A DNA stretch of 64,000 bases from Streptomyces hokutonensis (GTDB lineage Bacteria > Actinomycetota > Actinomycetes > Streptomycetales > Streptomycetaceae): contig NZ_BARG01000052.1 of assembly GCF_000376565.1 (NCBI RefSeq), forward strand, positions 62,001 through 126,000, in the 5' to 3' direction. The notes below the pieces were generated by a model. That model saw only the letters and a list, made by a program, of their open reading frames with translations, was not told the DNA's origin and did not search any database. How positions within the stretch are numbered: position 1 is the stretch's first letter; every line of letters starts with the position of its first letter. Shown here one piece after another: positions 16,620 through 26,346 of this stretch. Position numbers and translations under genes: made by a program.

Positions 16620-18782
16620 ATGGGCACCTTCTTCCCGCGCATGCTCTTCGGAGCCGCCTACTACACCGAGTACCAACCCTACGAACGGCTCGCACAGGAC
16701 CTCGACCTGATGGCCGAGGCAGGCTTCAACGTCATCCGGGTCGGCGAGTCCGTCTGGTCGACCTGGGAACCCCGCGAGGGACAGTTCGAGCTCGACTGGC
16801 TGCAGCCCGTCCTCGACGCCGCCCACGACCGCGGCATCAAGGCCATCGTGGGCACCCCGACCTACGCCGTCCCGCCCTGGCTGCGTCGCAAGTACCCCGA
16901 AACGGCGGCCCGTTCACGCACCGGGGAGACCATCCCGTACGGCATGCGACAGGACGCGGACTACTCGCACCCCGCCTTCCGGCATCTCGCCGAGCGGCTG
17001 GTCCGCAAGGTCGTCGGACGCTACGCCGACCACCCGGCGGTCATCGGCTGGCAGGTCGACAACGAACCCGGACTCCGCCTCTTCCACAACGACTCGGTGT
17101 TCCAGGGCTTCCTCGACCACCTCCGCGACCGCTACGGCGACGTCGAGACCCTCAACCGCCGCTGGGGACTCACCTATTGGTCCCACCGCCTCCAGGACTG
17201 GGCGGACCTGTGGACCCCCGACGGCAACACCACCCCGTCGTACGACCTCGCCTGGCGCCGTTACCAGTCCCGGCTGACGCAGGAGTACATCACCTGGCAC
17301 GCCGACCTGGTCCGCGGTCTCGTCCCCGAGCACCACTTCATCACGACCTGCGTCGCCCTCGGCCAGCAGGGCCTGGACATCTCCGCCATCGGCCGGCCCC
17401 TCGACATCACCGGGGCCAACATCTACTACGCCACCCAGGGCGGACTGGCCCTGCCCGGCCCCGACGAGCCCACCGGCGGACTGCACCCGTTCTTCGTCCC
17501 CTGGTCGGGGCCCGCCTGGCTCTCCCTCCAGAACGACCTGGCCCGCGGCATCCGCCAGGAACCCTTCCTCGTCATGGAGACCAACGCCACCTCCATCGGC
17601 GGCTCCGCCGACAACTTCCCCCTCTACCGGGGCCAGGCCCGCCAAGCCGTGTGGAACATGGTCGCGCGCGGCGCCCGGATGATCGAGTACTGGCACTGGC
17701 ACTCCCTGCACTACGGCGCCGAGACCTACTGGGGCGGCATCCTCGGCCACAGCCTGGAACCCGGCCGGACGTACGAGGAACTCTCGGCGATCGCAGGGGA
17801 GTTGCAGCAGGCGAGCCCGAGGATCGAGGGCCTGCGCCCCCGAAGCGACGTGGCGATGCTGCTCTCCGCGGACAGCCGCTGGGCCATGGAGTTCATGGCA
17901 CCCCTACGGGGCGGCGCCCCCTCCTGGTTCGGCGACCCGCAGTCCTACGACCGGATCGTCGCCGCCCACTACCGGGGGCTGTTCGACGCGGGACTGTCCG
18001 TCGACATCGTTGCCCCGGAACAACTCACCTCCAGTCCAGAGGAGTTGGTGGACCGCTGGCCGGTGCTTGTCGTCCCGGCCCTGTACATCGCGGACGACGG
18101 GACCCTCGACCTGCTGCGCCGGTACGCCGAAGCGGGCGGCCATCTCGTCCTCACTCCCCGTACCGGCTACGCCGACGCGGAGGCCGTCGCCCGGCATACG
18201 GTCATGCCCGGAGTGCTGCGCCCCGCCGCGGGCGCGCACTACCAGGAGTTCACCAATGTGCTGACCCCGGTCACGATCACCAAGGGCGAGGGGACACCGG
18301 ACGGCCCCGCCCTGCACGGACAGGCCACCGCGTGGGCCGACGGGCTGATCGCCGACGGCGCGACCGTCCTCGCCGGGTACGACCATCCGCACCTGGGCGA
18401 GTTCGCCGCCGTCACCACCCACGAGTACGGCGCGGGTCGGGTGACGTACATCGGCACCGTCCCCGACCGCGAACTCTCACACAGCCTCGCCGACTGGATC
18501 GCCGCGACCTCGCTGCCGCCCGACGCCTGGCGCGCGGCCCGGCCGGCCTCCGTCACCTGCACCTCGGCCACCACCGCCGACGGCGCGACCCTTCGCTTCG
18601 TCCACAACTGGGCCTGGGAGCCGGTTGATTACCGCCTCCCGGCGGACGTCCGCGACCTGCTCACCGGCGAGCCCCTCGCCGCCGGAACCGCCCTCGCGCT
18701 CGGCCCCTGGGACGTCCGGGTTCTCGTCGAGAGCGCAGGCGACACCCCCACCGACCACACTTCACCGAGGAGGACGCCGTGA
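16620..18782 (+). CDS. Glycoside hydrolase family 42 beta-galactosidase
   Basis: A 720-aa intracellular GH42 enzyme. The TIM barrel holds the acid/base Glu149 (QVDNEPG) and nucleophile Glu320 (LVMETNATS). The trimerisation domain (about residues 395-600) and a small C-terminal beta domain follow, matching the family's usual length. It has a weak ribosome site and sits 56 bp after the GH43 gene; Met8 is an alternative start. Its stop overlaps the next gene (GTGA). Within this locus it probably removes galactose, or alpha-L-arabinopyranose, from imported side chains. Substrate is inferred. Confidence 0.93.
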   Translation: MGTFFPRMLFGAAYYTEYQPYERLAQDLDLMAEAGFNVIRVGESVWSTWEPREGQFELDWLQPVLDAAHDRGIKAIVGTPTYAVPPWLRRKYPETAARSRTGETIPYGMRQDADYSHPAFRHLAERLVRKVVGRYADHPAVIGWQVDNEPGLRLFHNDSVFQGFLDHLRDRYGDVETLNRRWGLTYWSHRLQDWADLWTPDGNTTPSYDLAWRRYQSRLTQEYITWHADLVRGLVPEHHFITTCVALGQQGLDISAIGRPLDITGANIYYATQGGLALPGPDEPTGGLHPFFVPWSGPAWLSLQNDLARGIRQEPFLVMETNATSIGGSADNFPLYRGQARQAVWNMVARGARMIEYWHWHSLHYGAETYWGGILGHSLEPGRTYEELSAIAGELQQASPRIEGLRPRSDVAMLLSADSRWAMEFMAPLRGGAPSWFGDPQSYDRIVAAHYRGLFDAGLSVDIVAPEQLTSSPEELVDRWPVLVVPALYIADDGTLDLLRRYAEAGGHLVLTPRTGYADAEAVARHTVMPGVLRPAAGAHYQEFTNVLTPVTITKGEGTPDGPALHGQATAWADGLIADGATVLAGYDHPHLGEFAAVTTHEYGAGRVTYIGTVPDRELSHSLADWIAATSLPPDAWRAARPASVTCTSATTADGATLRFVHNWAWEPVDYRLPADVRDLLTGEPLAAGTALALGPWDVRVLVESAGDTPTDHTSPRRTP

Positions 18783-21328
18783 CCCGGCAGCAGCCCACCC
18801 CCACCGACGCCCCGCCCGCGGCCGACGAGGCCGAGCTCGCCAGGCGCCTCGGCGCGCTCACCCTGGAGCAGAAGGTGCGGCTGCTGACCGGCGCGGACTT
18901 CTGGTCCCTGCACCCCGAACCCGCCGTAGGGCTAAGGCGGTTGGTCGTCTCGGACGGCCCCGCCGGAGTCCGCGGCGAACTCTGGGACGAGCGCAGCCCC
19001 TCCGCCAACGTGCCCTCGCCCACCGCCCTCGCCGCCACCTGGGACGAGCAACTGGTCGAGGAACTGGGCGGGTTGCTCGCCCACGAGGCACGCGCCAAGG
19101 GCGTCGACGTCCTCCTCGCCCCCACCGTGAACCTGCACCGAACCCCTTACGGCGGACGGCACTTCGAGTGCTTCAGCGAGGACCCGCTGCTCACCTCCCG
19201 GATCGGCGTCGCCTATGTGAAGGGCGTGCAGGGCGGCGGCGTGGCGGCCACCGTCAAGCACTTCGTCGGCAACGACTCCGAGACCCAGCGGATGACGCTC
19301 GACGCCCGTATCGGCGAACGCGCCCTGCGGGAGCTGTACTTGACGCCGTTCGAGGCGATCGTCGGCGAGGGCCGAGTGTGGGCCGTGATGGCCGCCTACA
19401 ACGGGGTCAACGGACACCCGATGACCGAGAGCCCGCTGCTGCGCGAAGTCCTGCACGACGACTGGAACTTCGACGGTCTTGTGATGTCGGACTGGTTCGC
19501 CGCCCGCACCACCGAGCAGTCGGCGCGCGCCGCGCTCGACCTGGTGATGCCCGGCCCGCTCGGCCCGTGGGGCGACGCGCTGGTCGCCGCCGTACGCAAG
19601 GGCAAGGTCGACGAGACGCTCGTCGACGACAAGGTGCTGCGGCTGCTGCGCCTCGCCGCCCGGGTCGGCGCGCTGGACGGCATACCCGCCGACACCCGGC
19701 CGCCGGAGCAGGACACGGCAGCGGTGGCGGCCCGGCTGCGCGAGACCGCCGCCGCCGGATTCGTGCTGGCCCGCAACGAGGGCGCCGTACTGCCCCTGAA
19801 CCGCGCGGTGTTGACAAAGGTCGCCGTCCTCGGCCCCAACGCCTCCGTCGCCCGCACCCTCGGCGGCGGCAGCGCCACCGTCTTCCCGCCGTACACCGTC
19901 TCCCCGCTCGACGGCATCCGCGCCGCCCTCGGCGACGGCGTCGAGGTCACCCACGGCATCGGCGTCACCCCGGGGACCCGCACCCCCGTGGCGCCGCTGT
20001 CCCACCTCCGCCTCCCCGACGGCTCCGGCGAGGGCACCGAGGTCCGCTTCCTCGCCGCGGACGGAACCCTCCTCGGCTCCGAACTCCGCGCCGGGGCCGC
20101 CTACACCTGGATGGGCTCCTACGGCCCCGGAGTGCCCGTCGACGAGGTTGCCCGGGTGGAGGTGCGCACCGTCGTCCGCGCGACCGAGGCAGGTCGCTAC
20201 GCGATCGGCGGCTCGGGCATCGGCCGCTTCCGGCTGTCCGTCGCGGGGGCCGAGGCCTTCGACGTACGGCTCCAACTCCCGCCGGGCGCCGACCTGGTGG
20301 AGGGGCTGATGACTCCACCCCAGCAACTGCACGCCGTCGAGCTGGCGGAAGGGGAGGAGACCGAGATCGTCCTCACCCACGACATCGACATCGATGCCGA
20401 CACCGAGTCCGCCGCCGGCTCCACGGGCGAGGCCATCGGTGGCGCGGTCACCATGTTCCAGCTCAACCTGCAGCCCCCGCACGGCAGCGACGACGAGGAG
20501 ATCGAGCGGGCCGTGGCACTCGCTCGCGAGGCCGAGGTCGCCGTGGTCGTCGTCGGCACCACCGAGGAGGTCGAGAGCGAGGGCTTCGACCGCACGAGCC
20601 TGGCCCTGCCCGGACGGCAGGACGAACTCGTCCGCCGGGTCGCCGAGGCCAACCCCCGTACCGTAGTGGTGGTCAACTCCGGGGCGCCGGTGCTGCTTCC
20701 GTGGGCCGACGACGTGGCGGCGGTGCTGCTCGCCTGGTTCCCCGGCCAGGAGTTCGGCAACGCGCTCGCCGACGTCCTGCTCGGCGAGGCGGAACCGGGC
20801 GGCCGGCTCCCGACGGTCTGGCCCGCCTCCGAGCGGGGACTGCCCACCACCGAACCGTCCGACGGCGTCCTCACCTACGACGAGGGCCTGTTCATCGGCC
20901 ACCGTGGCGCCGGCCGTCCCGAATGGCAGCCGCCCCGCTACGACTTCGGCCACGGACTCGGCTACACCACCTGGGAGTACGTCTCGCTAGACGTCCCCGC
21001 CGAGGCACCTCCCGGCACCGACTTCACTGCGGAGGTGCGCATCCGCAACACCGGTACGCGGCACGGCAAGGAGGTCGTGCAGATCTACGCCGGCCGCCCC
21101 GCAAGCGAGGTCGAACGCCCGGTCCGCTGGCTCGCCGGGTTCGCCGTGGTCGAGGCCGCGCCCGGCGAGGAGACCGTCGCGACGGTGACGGTGGACGCGC
21201 GGGCCCTGCGGCACTGGGACACCGGAACGGGCGGCTGGACGGTCGAGCCGGGAACCTTCCGGCTGGAAGCGGGCCCGTCCTCCACGACCCTGCCCCTCGC
21301 CGCCGACATCGCCGTCGGCCGGTCATGA
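18779..21328 (+). CDS. Glycoside hydrolase family 3 beta-glycosidase with PA14-like insert
   Basis: An 849-aa cytoplasmic GH3. The N-terminal barrel contains the KHFVGNDSE substrate-binding motif and the nucleophile Asp238 in VMSDWFA. The second alpha/beta domain is split by a PA14-like insertion (about residues 400-520, reading LAADGTLLGSELRAG), and an Fn3-like domain closes the chain. This is the architecture of cytosolic beta-glucosidases/xylosidases such as those acting on xyloglucan or phenolic glycosides. GTG start overlaps the GH42 stop by 4 bp. Specificity is not decidable from the sequence. Confidence 0.93.
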   Translation: MTRQQPTPTDAPPAADEAELARRLGALTLEQKVRLLTGADFWSLHPEPAVGLRRLVVSDGPAGVRGELWDERSPSANVPSPTALAATWDEQLVEELGGLLAHEARAKGVDVLLAPTVNLHRTPYGGRHFECFSEDPLLTSRIGVAYVKGVQGGGVAATVKHFVGNDSETQRMTLDARIGERALRELYLTPFEAIVGEGRVWAVMAAYNGVNGHPMTESPLLREVLHDDWNFDGLVMSDWFAARTTEQSARAALDLVMPGPLGPWGDALVAAVRKGKVDETLVDDKVLRLLRLAARVGALDGIPADTRPPEQDTAAVAARLRETAAAGFVLARNEGAVLPLNRAVLTKVAVLGPNASVARTLGGGSATVFPPYTVSPLDGIRAALGDGVEVTHGIGVTPGTRTPVAPLSHLRLPDGSGEGTEVRFLAADGTLLGSELRAGAAYTWMGSYGPGVPVDEVARVEVRTVVRATEAGRYAIGGSGIGRFRLSVAGAEAFDVRLQLPPGADLVEGLMTPPQQLHAVELAEGEETEIVLTHDIDIDADTESAAGSTGEAIGGAVTMFQLNLQPPHGSDDEEIERAVALAREAEVAVVVVGTTEEVESEGFDRTSLALPGRQDELVRRVAEANPRTVVVVNSGAPVLLPWADDVAAVLLAWFPGQEFGNALADVLLGEAEPGGRLPTVWPASERGLPTTEPSDGVLTYDEGLFIGHRGAGRPEWQPPRYDFGHGLGYTTWEYVSLDVPAEAPPGTDFTAEVRIRNTGTRHGKEVVQIYAGRPASEVERPVRWLAGFAVVEAAPGEETVATVTVDARALRHWDTGTGGWTVEPGTFRLEAGPSSTTLPLAADIAVGRS

Positions 21329-22899
21329 GCCGCGCAGGATCGGAAGCGGACCTGGTGACCGCCCCCTGGCGGGGGACCGAGATCACCCTCACCGGGGTCC
21401 GCGACCACGCCAACCCCTACACGGACGTCGACGTATGGGCCGACTTCACCCACGAGTCCGGGACGGTCCTGCGCCGCCCGGCCTTCTGGGACGGCGGCCG
21501 GATCTGGAAGATCCGGTTCGCCTCCCCGGAGCCGGCCGGCCGCTGGACCTGGCGCAGCGACAGCAACTGCCTCACGGACGAAGGACTTTCGGGGCGCAGC
21601 GGAACCCTCGACGTCCGCCCGGCCCCGGACGACGCCAACTCCTTCCACCGGCACGGCTTCTGGCGGATGTCACCCGGCGGACGCAGCCTGGTGCACGCCG
21701 ACGGAACGCCCGCGCTGCTGGTCGCCGACACCGCCTGGGCCCTGCCCTGGCGAGCCACGGAAGAACAGGTCAGGCAGTACGCGGCCGATAGACGGGCCAA
21801 GGGCTTCAACGCGGCCCTGCTGATGAGCGTCCAGCCCGACATGGACGCGCGCGGCCCGCGCGACCGCACCGCCGACGAGGGGTTCGACGTCGGCTTCGAG
21901 GACCTGCCCACCGGGCACGTCGACGTCCTGAACCCGGCGTACTTCCAGTACCTCGACCGGCTCACCGGCATCCTCCGCGACCACGGAATCGTGCCCGTCC
22001 TCCAGCCGCTCTTCCACGGCTTCGGCTGGAAGGGCCTCCGCGTGGCGGGCCCGGTGGTCCCACCGCAGGAGTACGCCCGCTACTGCCGCTACCTGGTCGC
22101 CCGCTACGGCGCCGCCCCCACCGTCTACCTGGTCGGCGCCGACGGCGAGGGCGGCGAACCGCAGATCGCGGCGGGCGGCGCGGAGATCGGCCGCTGGGAC
22201 GCCTACGGCCAGCCCTGCGGGATCCACTACCGGCCGCACTCCACCAACCGCGCCCACCAGCACGAGAGTTGGCTGCACTTCCAGTGGTGCCAGACCGGCC
22301 ACATGGGCGGACACGTCCAGGAACGGGTCGCCGACATGTGGCGCAACACCCCGCCCAAGGCGGTCGCCAACGGCGAACCCACCTACGAGAACACCGGCCG
22401 CCCCGGCCGTGCCGCCGGCTGGTGGCAGGGGCACGAGGCCTGGAGCAACCTCTGCGCCGGCGGAACGATGGGCGTCGTGTACGGCGCGGCGAGCCTGTGG
22501 CAGTGGCGACTGCACCCCGACGAACCCGGCCACGAGGACTACTTCCTAGCGAAGGAGGCGGGCTGGCGCGAGGCACTCGACTTCGAGGGCTCGCACCACG
22601 TCGGCCGCATCTCCCGCATCCTCGACGGCCTTCCGCTCACGGACATGCGCCCGGACTGGCGCTCCACCCTGGCACCCCGGGGCCTGTCCGTCCCCGGCGA
22701 GCTGTACCTCTGCTACGCGGAGGAGGGCGGCCCACTGATCATCACCGACCCGGAGAACGTCCCGCTTCCCTACCGCGTCGTAGATCCACGTACGGGCGCC
22801 ACCGTACGGGAGGGTGTACGCGCCACCGCCGGGGATCCCGTGCCCGACGAGGGAGGGGCGCCGAGGGTGTACATCTGCCATCACCCGAGGGGGAGTTGA
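21325..22899 (+). CDS. DUF5060/DUF4038 glycosidase (apiosidase GH140-like)
   Basis: A 524-aa protein, last of the operon, starting at ATG 21325 inside the GH3 stop (ATGA). The N-terminal beta-sandwich (about residues 10-95) resembles DUF5060. The central barrel (about 115-425) shows DUF4038 features: the VADTAWALPW motif, a GFNAALLMSVQPD strand and the acidic GEPTYENTGR segment. The C-terminal domain resembles the PF12904 'collagen-binding' sandwich often found with DUF4038. No signal peptide is present. Characterised relatives (GH140) remove apiose from pectin side chains, so an apiosidase or a related pentosidase is the best guess. Confidence 0.82.
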   Translation: MSRAGSEADLVTAPWRGTEITLTGVRDHANPYTDVDVWADFTHESGTVLRRPAFWDGGRIWKIRFASPEPAGRWTWRSDSNCLTDEGLSGRSGTLDVRPAPDDANSFHRHGFWRMSPGGRSLVHADGTPALLVADTAWALPWRATEEQVRQYAADRRAKGFNAALLMSVQPDMDARGPRDRTADEGFDVGFEDLPTGHVDVLNPAYFQYLDRLTGILRDHGIVPVLQPLFHGFGWKGLRVAGPVVPPQEYARYCRYLVARYGAAPTVYLVGADGEGGEPQIAAGGAEIGRWDAYGQPCGIHYRPHSTNRAHQHESWLHFQWCQTGHMGGHVQERVADMWRNTPPKAVANGEPTYENTGRPGRAAGWWQGHEAWSNLCAGGTMGVVYGAASLWQWRLHPDEPGHEDYFLAKEAGWREALDFEGSHHVGRISRILDGLPLTDMRPDWRSTLAPRGLSVPGELYLCYAEEGGPLIITDPENVPLPYRVVDPRTGATVREGVRATAGDPVPDEGGAPRVYICHHPRGS

Positions 22900-22995
22900 C
22901 TCCTGGGGAGGCTGCCGTGCCGCCCGTGTGTCAAGCATTTCGACCTCGTTCACAAAGCACGGCGGCCGTCCCCTCGTCGCCCTACGATCGCGCGC

Positions 22996-23943
22996 ATGCT
23001 GATACGTCGGACATTTCGATTGATCATCGTGCTCGCCATGGCCCTGGCCGGGGCGATCGGAGGTGGTGTGGGGACGGCACAGGCCGAAGACGGCCGGCCG
23101 TCCTCGCACGACCGGCAGCTGCTGTTCTACAACCACTCCTACGGCGTCTTCGACCGGGAGACCGCCGACGCCATCGAACACTCCGACTACCTGCGGGAGT
23201 TCGCGAACTTCCAGGTCCGCACCACGACCGGCACCGGGGGACAGACCTGGACCGGCCGCTACCTGATGGGCCGCGAGACCTACCTGGAACTCTTCGGAGT
23301 CGGTGACGTCGCGGGCCAGGACGGCACTCTCGGCTCCGCCGGGCTGGGCCTGTCGACCGAGCGGGCAGGCGACCTGGCGACGGTCACCGCACGGCTGAAG
23401 GACGAAGGGGTCGCCGACCCGATCGAGTTCCTCCAGACCCGGGACTTCGGTGACGGCGTGCCCGTGCCGTGGTTCGACGCCATCCTCACCACCACCGAGT
23501 ACGACGCCTTCGGCGCCTGGGCGATGGAGTACCGGCCGGAGTACTTCGCCGACCCCCGCGGCAACACCGAACCGCCGAGCTACCCCGGTGACGTAGGCCG
23601 GGAGCGCTACCTCTCCGACGCCTACCGCACCCACCTGATGCGTGACGTGACCTCCGTGCGCATCGCGGTCACCGAGGGCGACCTCGCCGACACCGTGCCA
23701 CTGCTGCGGGCCGGCGGGTTCACCGTCCGGACCTTGGCAGGCGGTGGCGTCGTCGCGAAGGGCGGCGGCACCACGATCCGCCTCGACGTCGTGCCGCGCG
23801 CGAACGCGGGCATGCAGCAGGTCGACATGTCACTCAACAGGCCCGTGAAGGACCGACACGTGGAGCGGATCGGCAACTCGACCCTGACCGTCGGCCCCGG
23901 CAGCCGGGCCGTGTGGACGTTCGCCCACAACGGCACTCCGTAA
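22996..23943 (+). CDS. Secreted protein of unknown function (DUF5829-like)
   Basis: A 315-aa precursor with a clear Sec signal peptide (RR, then a hydrophobic run, cleavage after AQA about residue 30). The mature protein begins with the LLFYNHSYGVFDRETADAI segment I associate with the DUF5829 family of streptomycete exported proteins; this match is from memory and moderate. The body contains a repeated alpha/beta pattern and two Trp/Tyr-rich strands (PWFDAILTTTEYDAFG). It is not part of the upstream operon, being 96 bp away with no overlap. No catalytic motif is evident. Confidence 0.75.
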   Translation: MLIRRTFRLIIVLAMALAGAIGGGVGTAQAEDGRPSSHDRQLLFYNHSYGVFDRETADAIEHSDYLREFANFQVRTTTGTGGQTWTGRYLMGRETYLELFGVGDVAGQDGTLGSAGLGLSTERAGDLATVTARLKDEGVADPIEFLQTRDFGDGVPVPWFDAILTTTEYDAFGAWAMEYRPEYFADPRGNTEPPSYPGDVGRERYLSDAYRTHLMRDVTSVRIAVTEGDLADTVPLLRAGGFTVRTLAGGGVVAKGGGTTIRLDVVPRANAGMQQVDMSLNRPVKDRHVERIGNSTLTVGPGSRAVWTFAHNGTP

Positions 23944-23986
23944 GGGCGCGGACAGAGCCCGGCTCGTGCCGTGTGATGCTGACGTC

Positions 23987-24487
23987 ATGACTGCTCAGGA
24001 CCAGATCTCGGTCGTCCGCCGGTCGGCCGGAGAACTTTCCGCCGAGGACGGCACGGCCGGGCTGCTGACGGCCTACCATCTGCGCACGGAGGCCGAGAAG
24101 GGCCGTGCCGTCGCCGATGCGGACGGTCTGCCGGACCGCTACCGTGCGGAGATCTCGGACCCGCGGACCGCGTTCGCGGACGATGTGGTGCTGCTGGCGC
24201 TGAGCGGGAGCACCCCGGTGGGCTGTCTGGTGGTGACCGCCCCCGCCGACGGGCGGTCGGAGATCAAGAGGCTCTGGACGGACCCGGCATTCCGGGGCCG
24301 GGGCATCGCGTCGGACCTGCTCCGTGCCGCACTCGCGCATGCCGCGGAGAGCGACGCGGGCACCGTGCGGCTGTCGGTCTGGAAATGGCGCACCGGGGCC
24401 ATCGCCCTGTACGAACGGTTCGGCTTCACCGTCACCGAGTCATGGGACGACCGCGATCAACTGGTGTGCATGGAGCGCGCCGTGTGA
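23987..24487 (+). CDS. GNAT-family N-acetyltransferase
   Basis: A 166-aa acetyltransferase. Motif A, the acetyl-CoA pyrophosphate loop, is clear: IKRLWTDPAFRGRGIASDLL, with the RGRGIA turn. Motif B follows as the ALYERFGF region. ATG 23987 lacks a good ribosome site; GTG 23966 in the same frame is possible. It ends 23 bp before the stop of the convergent MFS gene. The acceptor substrate is unknown. Confidence 0.88.
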   Translation: MTAQDQISVVRRSAGELSAEDGTAGLLTAYHLRTEAEKGRAVADADGLPDRYRAEISDPRTAFADDVVLLALSGSTPVGCLVVTAPADGRSEIKRLWTDPAFRGRGIASDLLRAALAHAAESDAGTVRLSVWKWRTGAIALYERFGFTVTESWDDRDQLVCMERAV

Positions 24488-24510
24488 GTGGTCGTCCAGC
24501 AATTCCCTTT

Positions 24511-26346
24511 CTACGACGGCCCGTTGGGCCCCGCCTGCGTGGCTTCGGGTGTCTCGGCGGGGGCGGGCGGCAGACCGGCCGGTGCGGGTTCGGACTGGTG
24601 GCCGCCGCGCAGGGCCGAGGCGATCGCGGAGACCAGGGCCATGCCCGCCGCCACGCCGAAGACGATGGTCAGGCCGTGGTGGAACGGCCCGGAGACCAGG
24701 CGGGGAAAGAAGGAGTGGCCGGTCAGGACGGCGCGCTGGGCCGCTGATAGCTGGTCGAGGACGCCGTTCGACGCGAGCAGGTGCTGGATGGGGTTGTTGC
24801 CGAGGAACGTGGCGAACAGGGTGCTCACCGGTGGCAGCGACGCGGCCTGGTCGGCGGCGCCGGCCGGTACGCCGTGGGCCTGGAGCCCCTTGCTCAGTGT
24901 GCCGGGCAGTGAGGAGGCGAGCCCGGAGACCATCAGGGAGAAGAACACGCCGATGGACAGGGCGGTGCCCGAGTTCTGGAAGGTGGAGCGCATGCCCGAG
25001 GCGACACCCCGGTACTCGCTCGGCACACTGCCCATGATCGAGGACGTGTTCGGCGCCGAGAACATGCCCTGCCCCAGCCCGTTGAGCAGCAGCAGCGCCG
25101 CGAACATCCCGTAGTCGAAGTCGATGGGCAGCGCCAGCAGACCGACGAAGGACAGGGCTACGACGACCAGCCCGACCGTCGAGAACATCCGGGCGCCGAA
25201 CCGGTCCGACAGATATCCGGACACGGGTCCCGCGATGAGGAAGCCGACCGTGAGCGGAAGCATGAAGATGCCCGCCCACAGTGGGGTGTCCTCGTAGTCG
25301 TAGCCGTGCAACGGCAGCCAGATGCCCTGGAGCCAGATGATCAGCATGAACTGGAGTCCGCCCCGCGCGATCGCCGTCAGCAGTGCGGCCAGGTTGCCCG
25401 CGGCGAAGGCGCGCACCTTGAACAGGGCCAGGTTGAACATCGGTTCGGCGATGTGCGTCTCGATGTAGCAGAAGACCAGCAGCAGTACGACGCCGCCGAT
25501 CAGACCACTGAGCACCCACGGGTTCCCCCAGCCGGTGGCGCTGCCGCCGTAGGGCTGGATGCCGTAGGTGATGCCCGCGAGGAGGATTCCGGCGCCCGCC
25601 GCGAAGGTGAGGTTGCCCAGCCAGTCGATGCGGCCGGGGCGGCCCGCCGAGGTCTCGCGCAGGCTCAGGTACGACCAGATCGTGCCGGTGATGCTGATCG
25701 GCACGCTCACCCAGAACACCGCGCGCCAGTCGACGACGGCCAGCAGCCCACCGGCGAGCAGGCCGAGGAACTGGCCGGCGAGCGCGGTGATCTGGTTGAC
25801 GCCGAGGGCCATCCCGCGCTGCCGGGCCGGGAAGGCGTCGGTGAGGATGGCGGCCGAGTTGGCGGTGAGCATCGAGCCGCCGAAGGCCTGCACGATCCGC
25901 CAGAGGATCAGCCACATCGCGCCCGCCCCCGCGCGGAACGGGTCCAGGGACAGCGCGACGGACGCGCACGCGAAGATCAGGAAGCCGATGTTGTAGATCT
26001 TCACCCGGCCGAACATGTCACCGAGCCGGCCGAGCACGACCACGAGCACCGCCGACACCAGCAGATAGCCCAGGATCATCCAGAGCAGATAGCCGATGTT
26101 GCCCGGCGCGAGCGGGTCGAGGCCGATGCCCCGGAAGATCGCGGGCAGCGAGATGATCACGATGGAGGCGTCCATCGTGGCGATCAGCACGCCGAGTGTC
26201 GTGTTGGACAGCGCTACCCACTTGTAGTTCGGCCCCGGGGGAGTGTCCTTACGACGCCCCGAGCGCACGGCACTCAGCAGGGACGGCCGCCTTGGTTGCG
26301 GTCCGGTCCCTTGTCCCCCGCCGGGTATGCGCGCGCCCTCGGTCAC
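24511..26346 (-). CDS. MFS drug-efflux transporter, 14-helix DHA2 type
   Basis: A 611-aa proton antiporter. Fourteen hydrophobic helices are predicted, with the DHA family motif near the first helix (LIATMDASIVIISLPAI) and motif A between helices 2 and 3 (GRLGDMFGRVKIYNIG). A large loop precedes the final helix, and the tail is Pro/Ala-rich. GTG start overlaps the upstream MarR gene's stop by 4 bp, so regulator and pump form an operon. That arrangement is typical of self-regulated multidrug or antibiotic export; the substrate is unknown. Confidence 0.92.
   Translation of the reverse strand: MTEGARIPGGGQGTGPQPRRPSLLSAVRSGRRKDTPPGPNYKWVALSNTTLGVLIATMDASIVIISLPAIFRGIGLDPLAPGNIGYLLWMILGYLLVSAVLVVVLGRLGDMFGRVKIYNIGFLIFACASVALSLDPFRAGAGAMWLILWRIVQAFGGSMLTANSAAILTDAFPARQRGMALGVNQITALAGQFLGLLAGGLLAVVDWRAVFWVSVPISITGTIWSYLSLRETSAGRPGRIDWLGNLTFAAGAGILLAGITYGIQPYGGSATGWGNPWVLSGLIGGVVLLLVFCYIETHIAEPMFNLALFKVRAFAAGNLAALLTAIARGGLQFMLIIWLQGIWLPLHGYDYEDTPLWAGIFMLPLTVGFLIAGPVSGYLSDRFGARMFSTVGLVVVALSFVGLLALPIDFDYGMFAALLLLNGLGQGMFSAPNTSSIMGSVPSEYRGVASGMRSTFQNSGTALSIGVFFSLMVSGLASSLPGTLSKGLQAHGVPAGAADQAASLPPVSTLFATFLGNNPIQHLLASNGVLDQLSAAQRAVLTGHSFFPRLVSGPFHHGLTIVFGVAAGMALVSAIASALRGGHQSEPAPAGLPPAPAETPEATQAGPNGPS

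Noticed and set aside
18625..21324. Long in-frame extension upstream of the DUF4038 gene
   Set aside because: This part overlaps the GH42 and GH3 genes out of frame and is Arg-rich. The real protein begins at ATG 21325, which overlaps the GH3 stop.
24488..24540. Possible terminator between GNAT and MFS genes
   Set aside because: The GGCCC/GGGCC arms are 5 bp and lie inside the MFS coding region.
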